Assembly (NCBI GenBank): GCA_013812145.1
Contig: JACCTY010000136.1
Span: 1 to 35,787, forward strand
Direction of reading: 5' to 3'
Source: Geodermatophilaceae bacterium
GTDB lineage: Bacteria > Actinomycetota > Actinomycetes > Mycobacteriales > Geodermatophilaceae
DNA: 35,787 nucleotides
In this document: one piece after another, positions 7,650-15,416 of the stretch
Layout of the letters: every line of letters begins with the position of its first letter
Numbering within the stretch: position 1 is the stretch's first letter
The notes under the pieces: model-generated
The model's database searches: none
What the model saw: the letters and a program-made list of their open reading frames with translations, nothing else
Told to the model about the DNA's origin: nothing
Translations under genes and position numbers: made by a program

Positions 7650-8861
7650 GTGGTTTCCCTCCCGCAGCTGAGCGTCGCGGCCGCCCGTCGGGTCGCGCTC
7701 GCGGCGCAGGGGTTCACCGACGCCCAGCCCACCGGGGCCGTCGACGTGCGACATCTGCGCCGGGTCGTCGACCGGGTCGGACTGCTGCAGATCGACTCGG
7801 TCAACGTGCTGTCCCGCTCGCACTACCTGCCGGTGTTCTCCCGGCTCGGGTCGTATGACCGAGCGGCGCTCGACGGGCTGGCCTACCGCCGTCGCGAGCT
7901 GTTCGAGTACTGGGCGCACGAGGCGTCCTTCGTCCCGATCCGGCTGCACCCGCAGCTGCGGTGGCGGATGGCCCGCGCCGAGCACGAGGCCTGGGGCTCG
8001 ATGCGCAGGCTGGTCCAGGACAAGCCGGGGTACGTCGAGGACGTGCTCGCGCAGGTACGGGAGCGGGGACCGCTCAGTGCCGCCGCGGTGGCCGTGGACC
8101 GGCCGAGCCGGCCGGGAACGATGTGGAACTGGCACGACGGCAAGGTCGCGATGGAGTGGCTGTTCTTCATCGGCGCCGTCAGCGCGGCCACCCGCACACC
8201 CGGCTTCGAGCGGTTGTACGACGTCACCGAACGGGTCATTCCGGCCGCCGTCCTCGCCGCCCCAACGCCAGTGCCGGAGGACGCGCAGCGCGAGTTGGTC
8301 CGGGTCGCGGCGCGCGGGCACGGCGTGGGCACCGAGCGCGACCTGCGCGATTACTTCCGGCTTGGGGTCGAGGACTGCCGGGACCGCATTGCCGAACTCG
8401 TCGAGGAGGGGGAGCTCATCCGGGTGCAGGTGCCCGGGTGGCGGCAGCAGGCCTACCTGCATCGTGAGGCGCGGGTGCCGCGGTGGGTCCGTGCTCGGGC
8501 GCTGCTCTCGCCGTTCGACTCGGTGATCTGGGAGCGTTCCCGCACCGAGCGGCTGTTCGACTTCCGCTACCGGCTGGAGATCTACACACCGGCGCCGAAA
8601 CGTATCCACGGCTACTACGTGCTGCCGTTCCTGCTGGGTGATCGGCTGGCGGCCAGGGTGGACCTCAAGGCCGATCGGCAGGCCGGCGTCCTGCGGGCGC
8701 AAGGGGTGTACGCCGAGCCGGGCACCGATCCCGCCGAGGTGTCCGTCGAGCTGGCCGCCGAACTGCGCCTGATGGCCGATTGGCTCGGTTTGGAGCGGGT
8801 GCAGGCAGGCGAACGGGGCGATCTGGCCGAAGCGCTGCACGCGGTGCTGCGTTCGGCCTGA
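7650..8861 (+). CDS. YcaQ-family (AlkZ/AlkX-like) DNA crosslink-repair glycosylase
   Basis: This protein of about 403 residues belongs to the HTH_42/YcaQ family, whose characterised members unhook interstrand crosslinks or remove bulky alkylated bases by N-glycosidic cleavage. The family's catalytic QxD motif is visible as Gln47-Ile-Asp49 (LLQIDSVNVLSRSHYLP). The conserved region SPFDSVIWERSRTERLFDF, then YRLEIYTPAPKRIHGYYVLP, is present near the C-terminus. An upstream GTG (7626) would add eight residues. GTG at 7650 is preferred because it gives the usual N-terminus, with LSVAAARRVALAAQGF close to the start, and lies 7 bases from the -10 of a damage-type promoter. The gene stands alone between the response regulator and a convergent operon. 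YcaQ function for actinobacterial members is inferred from family knowledge. Confidence 0.88.
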   Translation: MVSLPQLSVAAARRVALAAQGFTDAQPTGAVDVRHLRRVVDRVGLLQIDSVNVLSRSHYLPVFSRLGSYDRAALDGLAYRRRELFEYWAHEASFVPIRLHPQLRWRMARAEHEAWGSMRRLVQDKPGYVEDVLAQVRERGPLSAAAVAVDRPSRPGTMWNWHDGKVAMEWLFFIGAVSAATRTPGFERLYDVTERVIPAAVLAAPTPVPEDAQRELVRVAARGHGVGTERDLRDYFRLGVEDCRDRIAELVEEGELIRVQVPGWRQQAYLHREARVPRWVRARALLSPFDSVIWERSRTERLFDFRYRLEIYTPAPKRIHGYYVLPFLLGDRLAARVDLKADRQAGVLRAQGVYAEPGTDPAEVSVELAAELRLMADWLGLERVQAGERGDLAEALHAVLRSA

Positions 8862-8872
8862 CCGCCCGTGGG

Positions 8873-9037
8873 TCATCGGATCAGCGACTGTGCCTGCTGG
8901 GCGCGTCGGCTGGCGCGTTCCGCCCTCCGATGCCAGCGGCGGGCGTTGCGGACCCGCCGTGCGCGGGCGTCGGCTTGGGCATCGTGGTGCAGGTCGCGTA
9001 GGTGCGCGTTGGCGAGGTCGCCATCGAGGCTGTACAT
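8873..9037 (-). CDS. Small basic protein of unknown function (54 residues)
   Basis: ATG at 9037 is preceded by TAGGAGA six bases upstream, an excellent Shine-Dalgarno. The peptide starts MYSLDGDLANAHLRDL and continues as a helix rich in Arg and Ala (RRVRNARRWHRRAERASRRA), ending QQAQSLIR. It is too short for most automatic ORF calling. It is the last gene of a minus-strand operon with the DUF4097 protein 42 bases upstream and an RHH regulator before that. It looks helical, probably amphipathic and possibly nucleic-acid or membrane-surface binding, but no domain is recognised. Short arginine-rich proteins of this kind are found next to other actinobacterial genes and remain uncharacterised. 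Confidence 0.7.
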   Translation of the reverse strand: MYSLDGDLANAHLRDLHHDAQADARARRVRNARRWHRRAERASRRAQQAQSLIR

Positions 9038-9079
9038 GGGTTTCTCCTAACGACTCGGATGGGGTTGGATTCCGCCGGG

Positions 9080-9919
9080 TCAGACCGTGGCGGCGGTGCT
9101 CGGGGTGAGGGTGATGTCCCCACTCATGGTGCGGACGCTGATCGACAACACCTCGCCGGCATCGGCGGGAGCGTCGTCCTGGTGCTCAAGGTCGGAGCGG
9201 GTCCGTCCGGACAGCGTGGACAGGTCCAGCCAGACCACCGTGCCCTGGCGAACGCCCACCCTGACGTCACCGGACATCGTGGTCACGTCGACGCTGCCGC
9301 GTTCGGCCTGCCGCACGGTGACGTCCCCGGAGGCGGTCCTGGCCAGGACTTCGCCGCCGCAGCTTCCGATGTGGACGTCGCCGGAGGCGGAGTTCGTGCG
9401 GCAGCTCCCGTCGATGCTGTCCGCGCGCACGTCGCCGGAGGCTGTCTTGCACTCGACCGAGCCGGAGACGCTGCCGAGCTGGATGTCCCCGCTGGCGCTG
9501 CTGATGTTCACGTCGCCGTCGATCTGGTCGGCGGCGACATCGCCGCTGGCGGTCGACGCCTCGATTCCGCCGAGTGATCCTCGGCAGCTGAGGTCGGCGG
9601 ATGCGGTGCGGACGTTGACGATGGACCCGATCGGCAGCCGGATGACCATCGCGAGCCGGGCGGCTGAGCCGAAGCGGCGCTCGGGGGCCTCTACGTCGAG
9701 CCGGGTTCCGTCCGCGGACAGTTCGACGCGGATGCTTTCGGCGCTGTCTTGCGCCCAGCCGCCGCGCTCGGCTTGACGCCGGGCGGTGCCACCACGGGGG
9801 ATCACCTCGACGGTGGTTTCAGTTGTCTCGGCGGCGGTGATCTCCACCTGACCGGCCGGATTGTGCACCCGCAGCGTCAGTGGCTGGGGCGTGGGGAAGG
9901 TGTGGGTCCTGGCAGACAT
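9080..9919 (-). CDS. DUF4097 family beta-strand repeat protein
   Basis: The 279-residue protein has an N-terminal beta-rich part ([19 protein letters not shown]) followed by regularly spaced repeats of the type TASGDV or SASGDI about every 17-21 residues (near residues 125, 143, 161, 178, 196 and 216), ending [11 protein letters not shown]. This is the DUF4097 solenoid seen in putative adhesin or beta-helix proteins. There is no signal peptide or membrane helix, so a cytoplasmic location is likely. Its molecular role is unknown; the fold suggests a scaffold or oligomer-forming protein. ATG at 9919 has GAGGAG seven bases upstream. It lies 54 bases behind the RHH regulator and is probably co-transcribed with it and with the 54-residue protein. 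Confidence 0.88.
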   Translation of the reverse strand: MSARTHTFPTPQPLTLRVHNPAGQVEITAAETTETTVEVIPRGGTARRQAERGGWAQDSAESIRVELSADGTRLDVEAPERRFGSAARLAMVIRLPIGSIVNVRTASADLSCRGSLGGIEASTASGDVAADQIDGDVNISSASGDIQLGSVSGSVECKTASGDVRADSIDGSCRTNSASGDVHIGSCGGEVLARTASGDVTVRQAERGSVDVTTMSGDVRVGVRQGTVVWLDLSTLSGRTRSDLEHQDDAPADAGEVLSISVRTMSGDITLTPSTAATV

Positions 9920-9973
9920 GGGGACTCCTCGGGTCGTGGTTGGGGGTTTCGGTGGCGGCGGCGGACCGCGAGT

Positions 9974-10486
9974 TCAGCTGCGCGCATAGCCGGTCATTCG
10001 GCGTCCGACGTGCTGCTGCGGGGTGGGTCGCCCCCCGGGCTGCACCGCCGCGGCGATGGCGCGAACCAGCCACGAGTTGACCGACAGTCCCTCGGTGGCG
10101 GCGGCGCGTTCGGCTCTGGTCTTGAGCGTCTCGGGCAGCCGCAACGTGATGCGTGCTGTGGTGAAGTCGTCCTCCTCTTCGGAGGGCGCGTCCGCGCCGG
10201 GCGGGGGAGGAGGTGGCGGCGGCACAGGCGGAGCGGCAAGGGACTCGGCGCCGGTCACCACGACTTGGGGCTCACGGCCGTGCATCCGGATCTCGACCGA
10301 TCCGCCGTCCCACGCGGTGGTCACCTCAGCGGCCAGCGCGGACAGCGCGTCAACCAGACACAACCGGGTGGACGGGTCCAACGCAGCGGCCAGCAGGCGG
10401 GCGGTCTCTCGGGTTTGCTCCGTTCCGGCCGCCGCGGCGTTGAGCAGGTCGTGGCGGAGCGCCTCGACGTACGGTGTCAGTTCCAT
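9974..10486 (-). CDS. Ribbon-helix-helix regulator with N-terminal helical domain and proline-rich linker
   Basis: This 170-residue protein has three parts. Residues 1-80 are helical ([20 protein letters not shown] and onward). [13 protein letters not shown] linker and an acidic patch (EEEDD) follow. Residues about 110-145 then form a ribbon-helix-helix domain: a beta strand ITLRLPE and two helices through [18 protein letters not shown], as in Arc/CopG/HicB-like regulators. It is predicted to bind DNA as a dimer of ribbon-helix-helix units. ATG at 10486 overlaps the first half-site of an operator with six phased TGAC half-sites, which strongly suggests autorepression of the operon it shares with the DUF4097 protein. 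Similar regulator plus DUF4097 pairs occur in actinobacteria, but the signal sensed by the N-terminal domain is unknown. Confidence 0.82.
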   Translation of the reverse strand: MELTPYVEALRHDLLNAAAAGTEQTRETARLLAAALDPSTRLCLVDALSALAAEVTTAWDGGSVEIRMHGREPQVVVTGAESLAAPPVPPPPPPPPGADAPSEEEDDFTTARITLRLPETLKTRAERAAATEGLSVNSWLVRAIAAAVQPGGRPTPQQHVGRRMTGYARS

Positions 10487-10552
10487 GACATCACTGTGAC
10501 ATCAAGAGTGACCTCAGTCAAGCGTCATATCGGCGTCACTGCGATGTCATGG
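10483..10552 (-). promoter_or_regulatory. Operator/promoter with six phased TGAC half-sites
   Basis: The outer arms 10483-10500 and 10535-10552 form an 18-base inverted repeat (CCATGACATC core) with 16 matches. TGAC occurs at 10486, 10497 and 10509, and its complement GTCA at 10524, 10535 and 10546, giving 11-12-base phasing about one dyad near 10517.5. On the minus strand, TTGACT (10521-10516) and CACAGT (10498-10493) are spaced 17 bases apart, and CACAGT ends 6 bases before the ATG at 10486. The half-sites therefore cover a likely leaderless promoter. Confidence 0.75.
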
Positions 10553-10648
10553 CGCGCCGCCGCGGAATCGCGGCCACGGCGTCGGTACAGTCGGCGCACC
10601 CGCCCCTTCCCCCCTTGGCGGTGCCGCGCGAGGTCCTCCGGAGTTCTG

Positions 10649-11413
10649 GTGCCCGATAACGTGCCCGACATCGTTCCGCTGCAGGTGCAGGTCATCGCCC
10701 AGACGCAGTTCACCGCTCCACCCGGCATTCCGTGGGAGACCGATTCGGACGGCGGGCAGGCGCTCGCGGAGTTCGCCGGCCGGGCCTGCTACCAGTCCTG
10801 GACCAAGCCGAATCCCGCGACCGCGACGAACGCCGGCTACCTGCGGCACATCCTCGACGTCGGTCATCTGTCCGTGCTGGAGCACGGCAACGTCACCGTC
10901 TACCTCACCGGCGTGTCGCGATCGCTGACTCACGAGCTGATCCGGCACCGGCATTTCTCCTTCAGCCAACTCTCCCAGCGATACGTCCCGGAACGGGACG
11001 CGGCGATGGTCGAGCCGGCGGTGATCGCCGCGGACCGGGAACTGCACGAGAAGTTCCTGGCCGCCACCAAGGCGGCGCAGACGGCGTACACGGAGCTGCT
11101 GGAGGGACTGGAGAAGCGCTTCGCCGATGTCGATAACGCCACCCTGCGCCGCAAGCAGGCCCGCCAAGCGGCCCGCTCCGTGCTGCCGAACGCCACCGAA
11201 ACCCGGATCGTGGTCACCGGCAACTATCGCGCCTGGCGGCATTTCGTCGCGATGCGGGCCACCGAGCACGCCGACGTCGAGATCCGTGAATGCGCCGTTG
11301 CCTGCCTGCGCGAACTTCAGCGGGTGGCCGAAAACGTGTTCGCCGACTTCGAGATCAGCGCGCTGCCCGACGGCACCGAGGTCGCCTCGAGCCCGCTCGT
11401 CGCCGAGGGCTGA
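10649..11413 (+). CDS. thyX: Flavin-dependent thymidylate synthase ThyX
   Basis: ThyX makes dTMP from dUMP using methylene-tetrahydrofolate and NADPH with an FAD cofactor. The 254-residue product has the family signature RHRxxSxxxxSxR at residues 99-111 ([13 protein letters not shown]), the upstream [20 protein letters not shown] region, and the C-terminal [14 protein letters not shown] motif that completes the dUMP/FAD site. GTG at 10649 was chosen because GGAG (10640-10643) sits five bases upstream and the length then matches the family; the frame is open much further upstream but that region is antisense to the RHH operon. A second GTG at 10661 is possible. It is followed by dapA and rnj, the order usual in actinobacteria. 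Confidence 0.95.
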   Translation: MPDNVPDIVPLQVQVIAQTQFTAPPGIPWETDSDGGQALAEFAGRACYQSWTKPNPATATNAGYLRHILDVGHLSVLEHGNVTVYLTGVSRSLTHELIRHRHFSFSQLSQRYVPERDAAMVEPAVIAADRELHEKFLAATKAAQTAYTELLEGLEKRFADVDNATLRRKQARQAARSVLPNATETRIVVTGNYRAWRHFVAMRATEHADVEIRECAVACLRELQRVAENVFADFEISALPDGTEVASSPLVAEG

Positions 11414-11469
11414 GAACTCGCCTGGCGGGATGATTCCGCTCGCAACTGGTCTAGCGATAGACTGCACAT

Positions 11470-11511
11470 GCCCCACCCCGCTCCGGACCCCCGACTGGCG
11501 CGGTGTGGGGC
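11470..11511 (+). terminator. Candidate terminator after thyX
   Basis: GCCCCACCCCGC (11470-11481) and GCGGTGTGGGGC (11500-11511) pair at 11 of 12 positions around an 18-base loop, followed by CTCTTGCGTTT. It sits 57 bases after the thyX stop and upstream of the dapA promoter, so it probably separates the two transcripts. The T-run is imperfect. Confidence 0.5.
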
Positions 11512-11530
11512 CTCTTGCGTTTACGAACGG

Positions 11531-11536
11531 TACTGT
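11531..11536 (+). promoter_or_regulatory. -10 element of a leaderless dapA promoter
   Basis: TACTGT lies 7 bases before the ATG at 11544, and no Shine-Dalgarno precedes that ATG. This is the arrangement expected for a leaderless actinobacterial transcript. No riboswitch-like structure fits in the short gap. Confidence 0.55.
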
Positions 11537-11543
11537 TCCGAAA

Positions 11544-12440
11544 ATGAGCCCCGCGTCTCGCACGCCCTTCGGGCGGGTCTTGACGGCTATGGTCACGCCG
11601 TTCACAGCCGATGGAGCCCTGGACGTCGCCGGAGCCCAACGGCTGGCCAGCCACCTCGTAGACGACGGCTGCTGCGACGGCCTCGTCCTGTCAGGTACGA
11701 CGGGGGAATCGCCGACCACCAGCGACGAGGAAAAGCACACCCTGCTGGCCGCGGTGCTGGAAGCAGTGGGTGACCGGGCGAGCGTCCTGGCCGGGGTCGG
11801 TACGAACGACACCGCGCACACCGTGCAGCTGGCCCGGATGGCCGCGGACGCCGGTGCTGACGGCCTGCTCGTCGTGACGCCGTACTACAGCCGCCCTCCG
11901 CAGGAAGGCCTGGCCCGGCACTTCCAGACGGTGGCCGACGCCACCGACCTGCCCGTCATGCTCTACGACATCCCGGTGCGCACCGGCGTACCGCTGGAGA
12001 TCGAGACGCTGGTCCGGCTAGCCGAGCATCCGCGGATCGTCGCCGTAAAGGACGCCAAGGGTGACCTGGGTGCGGTGTCCTGGACGCTGGCCCGCACCGA
12101 CCTTGCCTACTACTGCGGCGAGGACATGCTGAACCTCCCGATGATCGCGGTGGGGGCGGTCGGCGTCGTCAGCGTCGTGGGGCACGTCGTCGGCCCGCGG
12201 CTGCGGGAGATGCTGGACGCCTACGACAAGGGCGACACCGCTCATGCCGCGGCTGTCCACAGTGGCCTGTTACCGGTCTACACCGGGACGTTCCGCACGC
12301 AGGGCGTCATCCTCACCAAGGCGACGCTCGCCCTGCTCGGCCTGCCGGGCGGGCCGGTCCGCTCACCTCTGGTCGATGCCACCGACGAGCAGGTCGCCCG
12401 GTTGCAGGAGGATCTGCGCGCCGGCGGGGTCACCTGGTGA
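11544..12440 (+). CDS. dapA: 4-hydroxy-tetrahydrodipicolinate synthase DapA
   Basis: DapA condenses pyruvate with aspartate semialdehyde, the first committed step to diaminopimelate and lysine. The 298-residue TIM-barrel protein carries the Schiff-base lysine Lys169 (IVAVKDAKGD), catalytic Tyr141 (MLYDIPVRTG) and the Thr-Thr pair at 52-53 (SGTTGESPT). ATG at 11544 gives the typical N-terminus (TPFGRVLTAMVTPF) and lies 7 bases behind a TACTGT -10 element, so the message is probably leaderless. Its stop overlaps the rnj GTG by four bases (GTGA), which indicates translational coupling with RNase J, an arrangement conserved across actinobacteria. Confidence 0.96.
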   Translation: MSPASRTPFGRVLTAMVTPFTADGALDVAGAQRLASHLVDDGCCDGLVLSGTTGESPTTSDEEKHTLLAAVLEAVGDRASVLAGVGTNDTAHTVQLARMAADAGADGLLVVTPYYSRPPQEGLARHFQTVADATDLPVMLYDIPVRTGVPLEIETLVRLAEHPRIVAVKDAKGDLGAVSWTLARTDLAYYCGEDMLNLPMIAVGAVGVVSVVGHVVGPRLREMLDAYDKGDTAHAAAVHSGLLPVYTGTFRTQGVILTKATLALLGLPGGPVRSPLVDATDEQVARLQEDLRAGGVTW

Positions 12441-14131
12441 CTCAAGCCGGACCGGCGCAGCCACTGGCAGCGCCACCCGCATTGCCGGGTCACGGTCTGC
12501 GCGTGGTCGCGTTGGGTGGTCTCGGGGAGATCGGCCGCAACATGACGGTCTTCGAGTACGCCGGACAGCTGCTCCTGGTGGACTGCGGGGTGCTGTTCCC
12601 GGAGGAGGATCAGCCCGGAGTCGACCTGATCCTGCCGGACTTCGCCTACCTCGAGGACCGCCTCGCCGACGTGGTCGCGTTGATCCTGACGCACGGGCAC
12701 GAGGACCACATCGGCGCCGTGCCGTACCTGCTGCGGTTACGGGCCGACATCCCCGTCGTCGGCTCGCGGTTCACGATCGCGCTGATCGAGGCGAAGCTGC
12801 GCGAGCACCGGATCAAGCCGGTCTGCCAGGTTGTCGTCGAAGGCGAGCATGCGCCGCTGGGCGTCTTCGACTGCGAGTTCTTCGCGGTGAACCACTCGAT
12901 CCCCGACGCGCTGGCAGTCGCGATCCGGACCCCGGCCGGGCTCGTCCTGCACACCGGCGACTTCAAGATGGACCAGCTACCGCTGGACGGCCGGTTGACC
13001 GACCTCGGCGGGTTCGCCCGGCTCGGCGCCGAGGGGATAGACCTGCTGTTGAGCGACTCGACGAACGCCGAGATCCCCGGCTTCGTCACCGCGGAGCGCG
13101 AGATCGGCCCGGTGCTCGACGGGATCTTCCGCGAGGCGAGCCGGCGGGTGATCGTGTCCTGCTTCGCCTCACACGTCCACCGGGTGCAGCAGGTGCTCGA
13201 CGTCGCGGCCCAGCACCGGCGCAACGTGGCCTTCGTCGGGCGGTCGATGGTGCGCAACATGGGCGTCGCGAGCGATCTCGGGCTGTTGACGATCCCGCCA
13301 GGACTCATGGTGGGCATGGACGAGGCGGCGGCGATGCCGCCCGCGCAGGTCGTCCTGCTCAGCACCGGCTCCCAGGGCGAGCCGATGTCGGCGCTGTCCC
13401 GCATGGCGAAGGGGACTCATCACCAGATCCGGGTCGACCCCGGCGACGCCGTGATCCTCGCCTCGAGCTTGGTGCCCGGCAACGAGTCCGCGGTCTTCCG
13501 GGTCATCAACGCGCTGGTCCGGTTGGGCGCCACCGTCGTCCACGGCGGGGTTGCCTCCGTGCACGTCTCCGGCCACGCACCGGCAGGCGAACTGCTCTAC
13601 CTGCTGAACGCCACCCGGCCGAGCAATGTGCTGCCCGTGCACGGCGAATGGCGGCACCTGCGGGCGCACGGCCGGTTGGCCGAGCTCACCGGCGTACCGG
13701 CTGATCGCGTCATCCTGGCCGAGGACGGGGTAGTGGTCGACCTCGTCGACGGGCTCGCCCGGATCACCGGCAAGGTCGAGTGCGGCCTGGTGTACGTCGA
13801 CGGCAACGTGGTCGGAGATGTGGGGGAGGAGTCGCTGCGGGACCGGCGGGTCCTCGGCGAGGAGGGGTTCCTCGCCATCACCATCGTCGTCGAACCGTCG
13901 ACGCGCACCATCGTCCGCGAGCCGCATGTGTCCACCCGCGGCTTCTCCGACGCCCCCGGCGCCTTTGACGACTTGCTTCCGCTGGTCGAGAAGGAGCTGG
14001 CCCGCCAACTCACCGACGGCGTCACCGACACCCACCGGCTCGCCCAGGCCGTTCGAAGGGTGGCCGGCAAGTGGGTCGCCGACACCTACCGGCGCCGTCC
14101 GATGATCCTGCCCACCGTCCTCGAGGTCTGA
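12437..14131 (+). CDS. rnj: Ribonuclease J
   Basis: RNase J is a metallo-beta-lactamase-fold exo/endoribonuclease used in rRNA maturation and mRNA decay. The 564-residue protein shows the zinc motif HxHxDH at residues 86-91 (THGHEDHIGA), the upstream GGLGEIGRNM segment, a beta-CASP domain with LLSDSTNAEIPG and SCFASHVHRVQQ, then STGSQGEP, and the VHVSGHAPAGE and LPVHGEWRHL motifs. The C-terminal domain ends RRRPMILPTVLEV, as in actinobacterial RNase J. The start is GTG at 12437, overlapping the dapA stop. The N-terminal twenty residues are a low-complexity Pro/Ala lead typical of the group. A perfect hairpin terminator follows 38 bases after the stop. Confidence 0.96.
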   Translation: MTQAGPAQPLAAPPALPGHGLRVVALGGLGEIGRNMTVFEYAGQLLLVDCGVLFPEEDQPGVDLILPDFAYLEDRLADVVALILTHGHEDHIGAVPYLLRLRADIPVVGSRFTIALIEAKLREHRIKPVCQVVVEGEHAPLGVFDCEFFAVNHSIPDALAVAIRTPAGLVLHTGDFKMDQLPLDGRLTDLGGFARLGAEGIDLLLSDSTNAEIPGFVTAEREIGPVLDGIFREASRRVIVSCFASHVHRVQQVLDVAAQHRRNVAFVGRSMVRNMGVASDLGLLTIPPGLMVGMDEAAAMPPAQVVLLSTGSQGEPMSALSRMAKGTHHQIRVDPGDAVILASSLVPGNESAVFRVINALVRLGATVVHGGVASVHVSGHAPAGELLYLLNATRPSNVLPVHGEWRHLRAHGRLAELTGVPADRVILAEDGVVVDLVDGLARITGKVECGLVYVDGNVVGDVGEESLRDRRVLGEEGFLAITIVVEPSTRTIVREPHVSTRGFSDAPGAFDDLLPLVEKELARQLTDGVTDTHRLAQAVRRVAGKWVADTYRRRPMILPTVLEV

Positions 14132-14168
14132 CCGGGCGATGCGGTCGAGCGCCACCCGCCGACCGCGG

Positions 14169-14225
14169 AAACCGGTCACAGACGACAGGTGTGAGCGGCT
14201 GCTGCCTGTCGTCTGTGACCGGTTT
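14169..14225. terminator. Strong bidirectional terminator (21-bp perfect hairpin)
   Basis: Bases 14169-14189 and 14205-14225 are perfect reverse complements (AAACCGGTCACAG..., ...CTGTGACCGGTTT) with a 15-base loop. The stem ends in T-runs on both strands (TTTT on plus, TTTC on minus). It lies between the convergent rnj gene and the nuclease-like gene ending at 14240, the classic place for a shared terminator. Confidence 0.85.
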
Positions 14226-14239
14226 TCGGCTGGGCCGGC

Positions 14240-15235
14240 TCACCGACCCTCCCAGCGTGCCCGGAGCCGCGCAGCGCCAGCTGGGGTGAACAGCGACCGG
14301 ACGAGCAGCTGGTGCCAGATCCTGACCCGCTCCGGGCGGTTGACCCGCCCCAAGGCTTCGTCAGCGTCGCGGAGCACGGATCCGGCATTGTGCAGCAGCA
14401 CACCGGAGGTGTACCCGAGGCGTTGCCAACCCAGTCGGAGAAGGAGGCGGTCGCGGATGAGGTCTTGAGCGTGCCGACGTGGGTCCCGGTGCACCTCGCC
14501 GTCGTATTCGGGCAGCCGTCGGGTTCCAAGGATGCGGAGGTCGGCCCGTGCGCGGACGATTCCATCTCGGTCGCGCACGTCGTACTGCGCCTGCACGGGA
14601 ACGTCACAGACGAGGAACAGCAGGCGCAGCACCGACTCCCACGCCGACTCCGACCGCGCGTCCACGTAGGGGAGTGCGCGGCGCAGGGCAGGCGCGCCGC
14701 GTCGGCGCTGTGCCGCCGCCTGGCGCAGGTCGTTGAGCGTGCAGTGTCCAAGGCTCAGCGCAGCGTCGGCGAGGACGACGAGGTCGAGCAGGCCGAGGTC
14801 ACGAGCGGAGGCCAGCAGGATCTCCGGTGGCGTGGCGACCCGCAGCCCGGCCACCGGGTCCCAATCGATTCGTTGGGTGTGCCGGCAGACAACGAGCCCG
14901 GGCCGGCGCGGCCGGGGTTCAGAGTCCATGATCCCCGCAAACACAGGAAGCTCGGCGGGCAAGGGTGGCAGCCACCAGCCCCGCACCATGGCTCCCGTCA
15001 GGTGGGTGAAGGTGCCCGAGTTCGGCAGCACCTGCTGCCAGGACGCCAGGTCGGCCAGGCGCTCGCCGGCAAGCCCGAGAGGACGGTGCACGCCGTAAGT
15101 GACCCGCACCCATCCCGCGCGGCGTATCCGGCCGAGGCTGACCGGCGGTAGGACCGCCAGCTGTGTGGTCATCGGGACAGCCTCGACGCCTGTCGCCGCG
15201 TTGAGGCCTGCCAAGACGAGGTTGTGGAAGGCCAC
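14240..15235 (-). CDS. DUF559/Vsr-like nuclease-fold hypothetical protein
   Basis: The 331-residue protein resembles the abundant actinobacterial family that joins an N-terminal helical 'AbiEi-like antitoxin' region to a C-terminal Vsr/DUF559 endonuclease-like fold. The C-terminal half shows the expected pattern: Glu196/Glu200 (RSESAWESVLRLL), Asp232 (RARADLRILG), Glu243-Tyr-Asp245-Gly (LPEYDGEVHR) and a final 'RDRLLLRLGWQRLGYTS' strand-helix pair. Nuclease activity is inferred from fold only; no substrate is known. GTG at 15235 has AGGG just upstream; ATG at 15172 is an alternative that would drop 21 residues. It is a single gene convergent with rnj and divergent from ftsK. Confidence 0.7.
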   Translation of the reverse strand: MAFHNLVLAGLNAATGVEAVPMTTQLAVLPPVSLGRIRRAGWVRVTYGVHRPLGLAGERLADLASWQQVLPNSGTFTHLTGAMVRGWWLPPLPAELPVFAGIMDSEPRPRRPGLVVCRHTQRIDWDPVAGLRVATPPEILLASARDLGLLDLVVLADAALSLGHCTLNDLRQAAAQRRRGAPALRRALPYVDARSESAWESVLRLLFLVCDVPVQAQYDVRDRDGIVRARADLRILGTRRLPEYDGEVHRDPRRHAQDLIRDRLLLRLGWQRLGYTSGVLLHNAGSVLRDADEALGRVNRPERVRIWHQLLVRSLFTPAGAARLRARWEGR

Positions 15236-15404
15236 GTCGCCCTGTGGAGGGCGCAGTCAGCCGCCAGTCAGCCGCCGACACATCGGTGGCGCCCGCCGCG
15301 TCGGGTCCGCGAGCCCCCGGAACACATCGCTGGTCACGAGAGTCACATGTCAACAAGCGAGGACACGCATGAGGCGGCTGAGGCCCCTGGGGCACGGGTG
15401 CCAC

Positions 15405-15410
15405 TAGCGT
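15405..15410 (+). promoter_or_regulatory. -10 element of a leaderless ftsK promoter
   Basis: TAGCGT lies 6 bases before the GTG at 15417, which has no Shine-Dalgarno. The hexamer is the same as in the recA and clgR promoters of this window, but no TGTCRGTG element stands at the right distance here. Confidence 0.5.
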
Positions 15411-15416
15411 GAGTGC

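Noticed and set aside
6717-8876. 719-codon open frame on the minus strand
   Set aside because: It is antisense to the kinase, regulator and ycaQ genes; its protein is Arg/His/Gln/Gly-rich without domains. Long antisense frames are expected opposite GC3-rich genes.
9120-9620. Apparent tandem DNA repeats resembling a CRISPR-like array
   Set aside because: The repeats encode the TASGDV protein repeats of the DUF4097 gene; spacing and divergence follow codons, not conserved repeat-spacer units.
9749-10648. N-terminal extension of the thyX frame back to 9749
   Set aside because: The extension is antisense to the RHH/DUF4097 operon and has no ThyX homology; GTG 10649 with GGAG gives the normal length.
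11414-11543. Possible lysine riboswitch before dapA
   Set aside because: The 130-base gap holds a simple terminator-like hairpin and a -10 element 7 bases from the ATG, leaving no leader RNA for an aptamer.
12244-13704. 486-codon frame overlapping dapA and rnj on the plus strand
   Set aside because: The alternate frame encodes an Arg-rich, motif-free protein; dapA and rnj cover the region fully.
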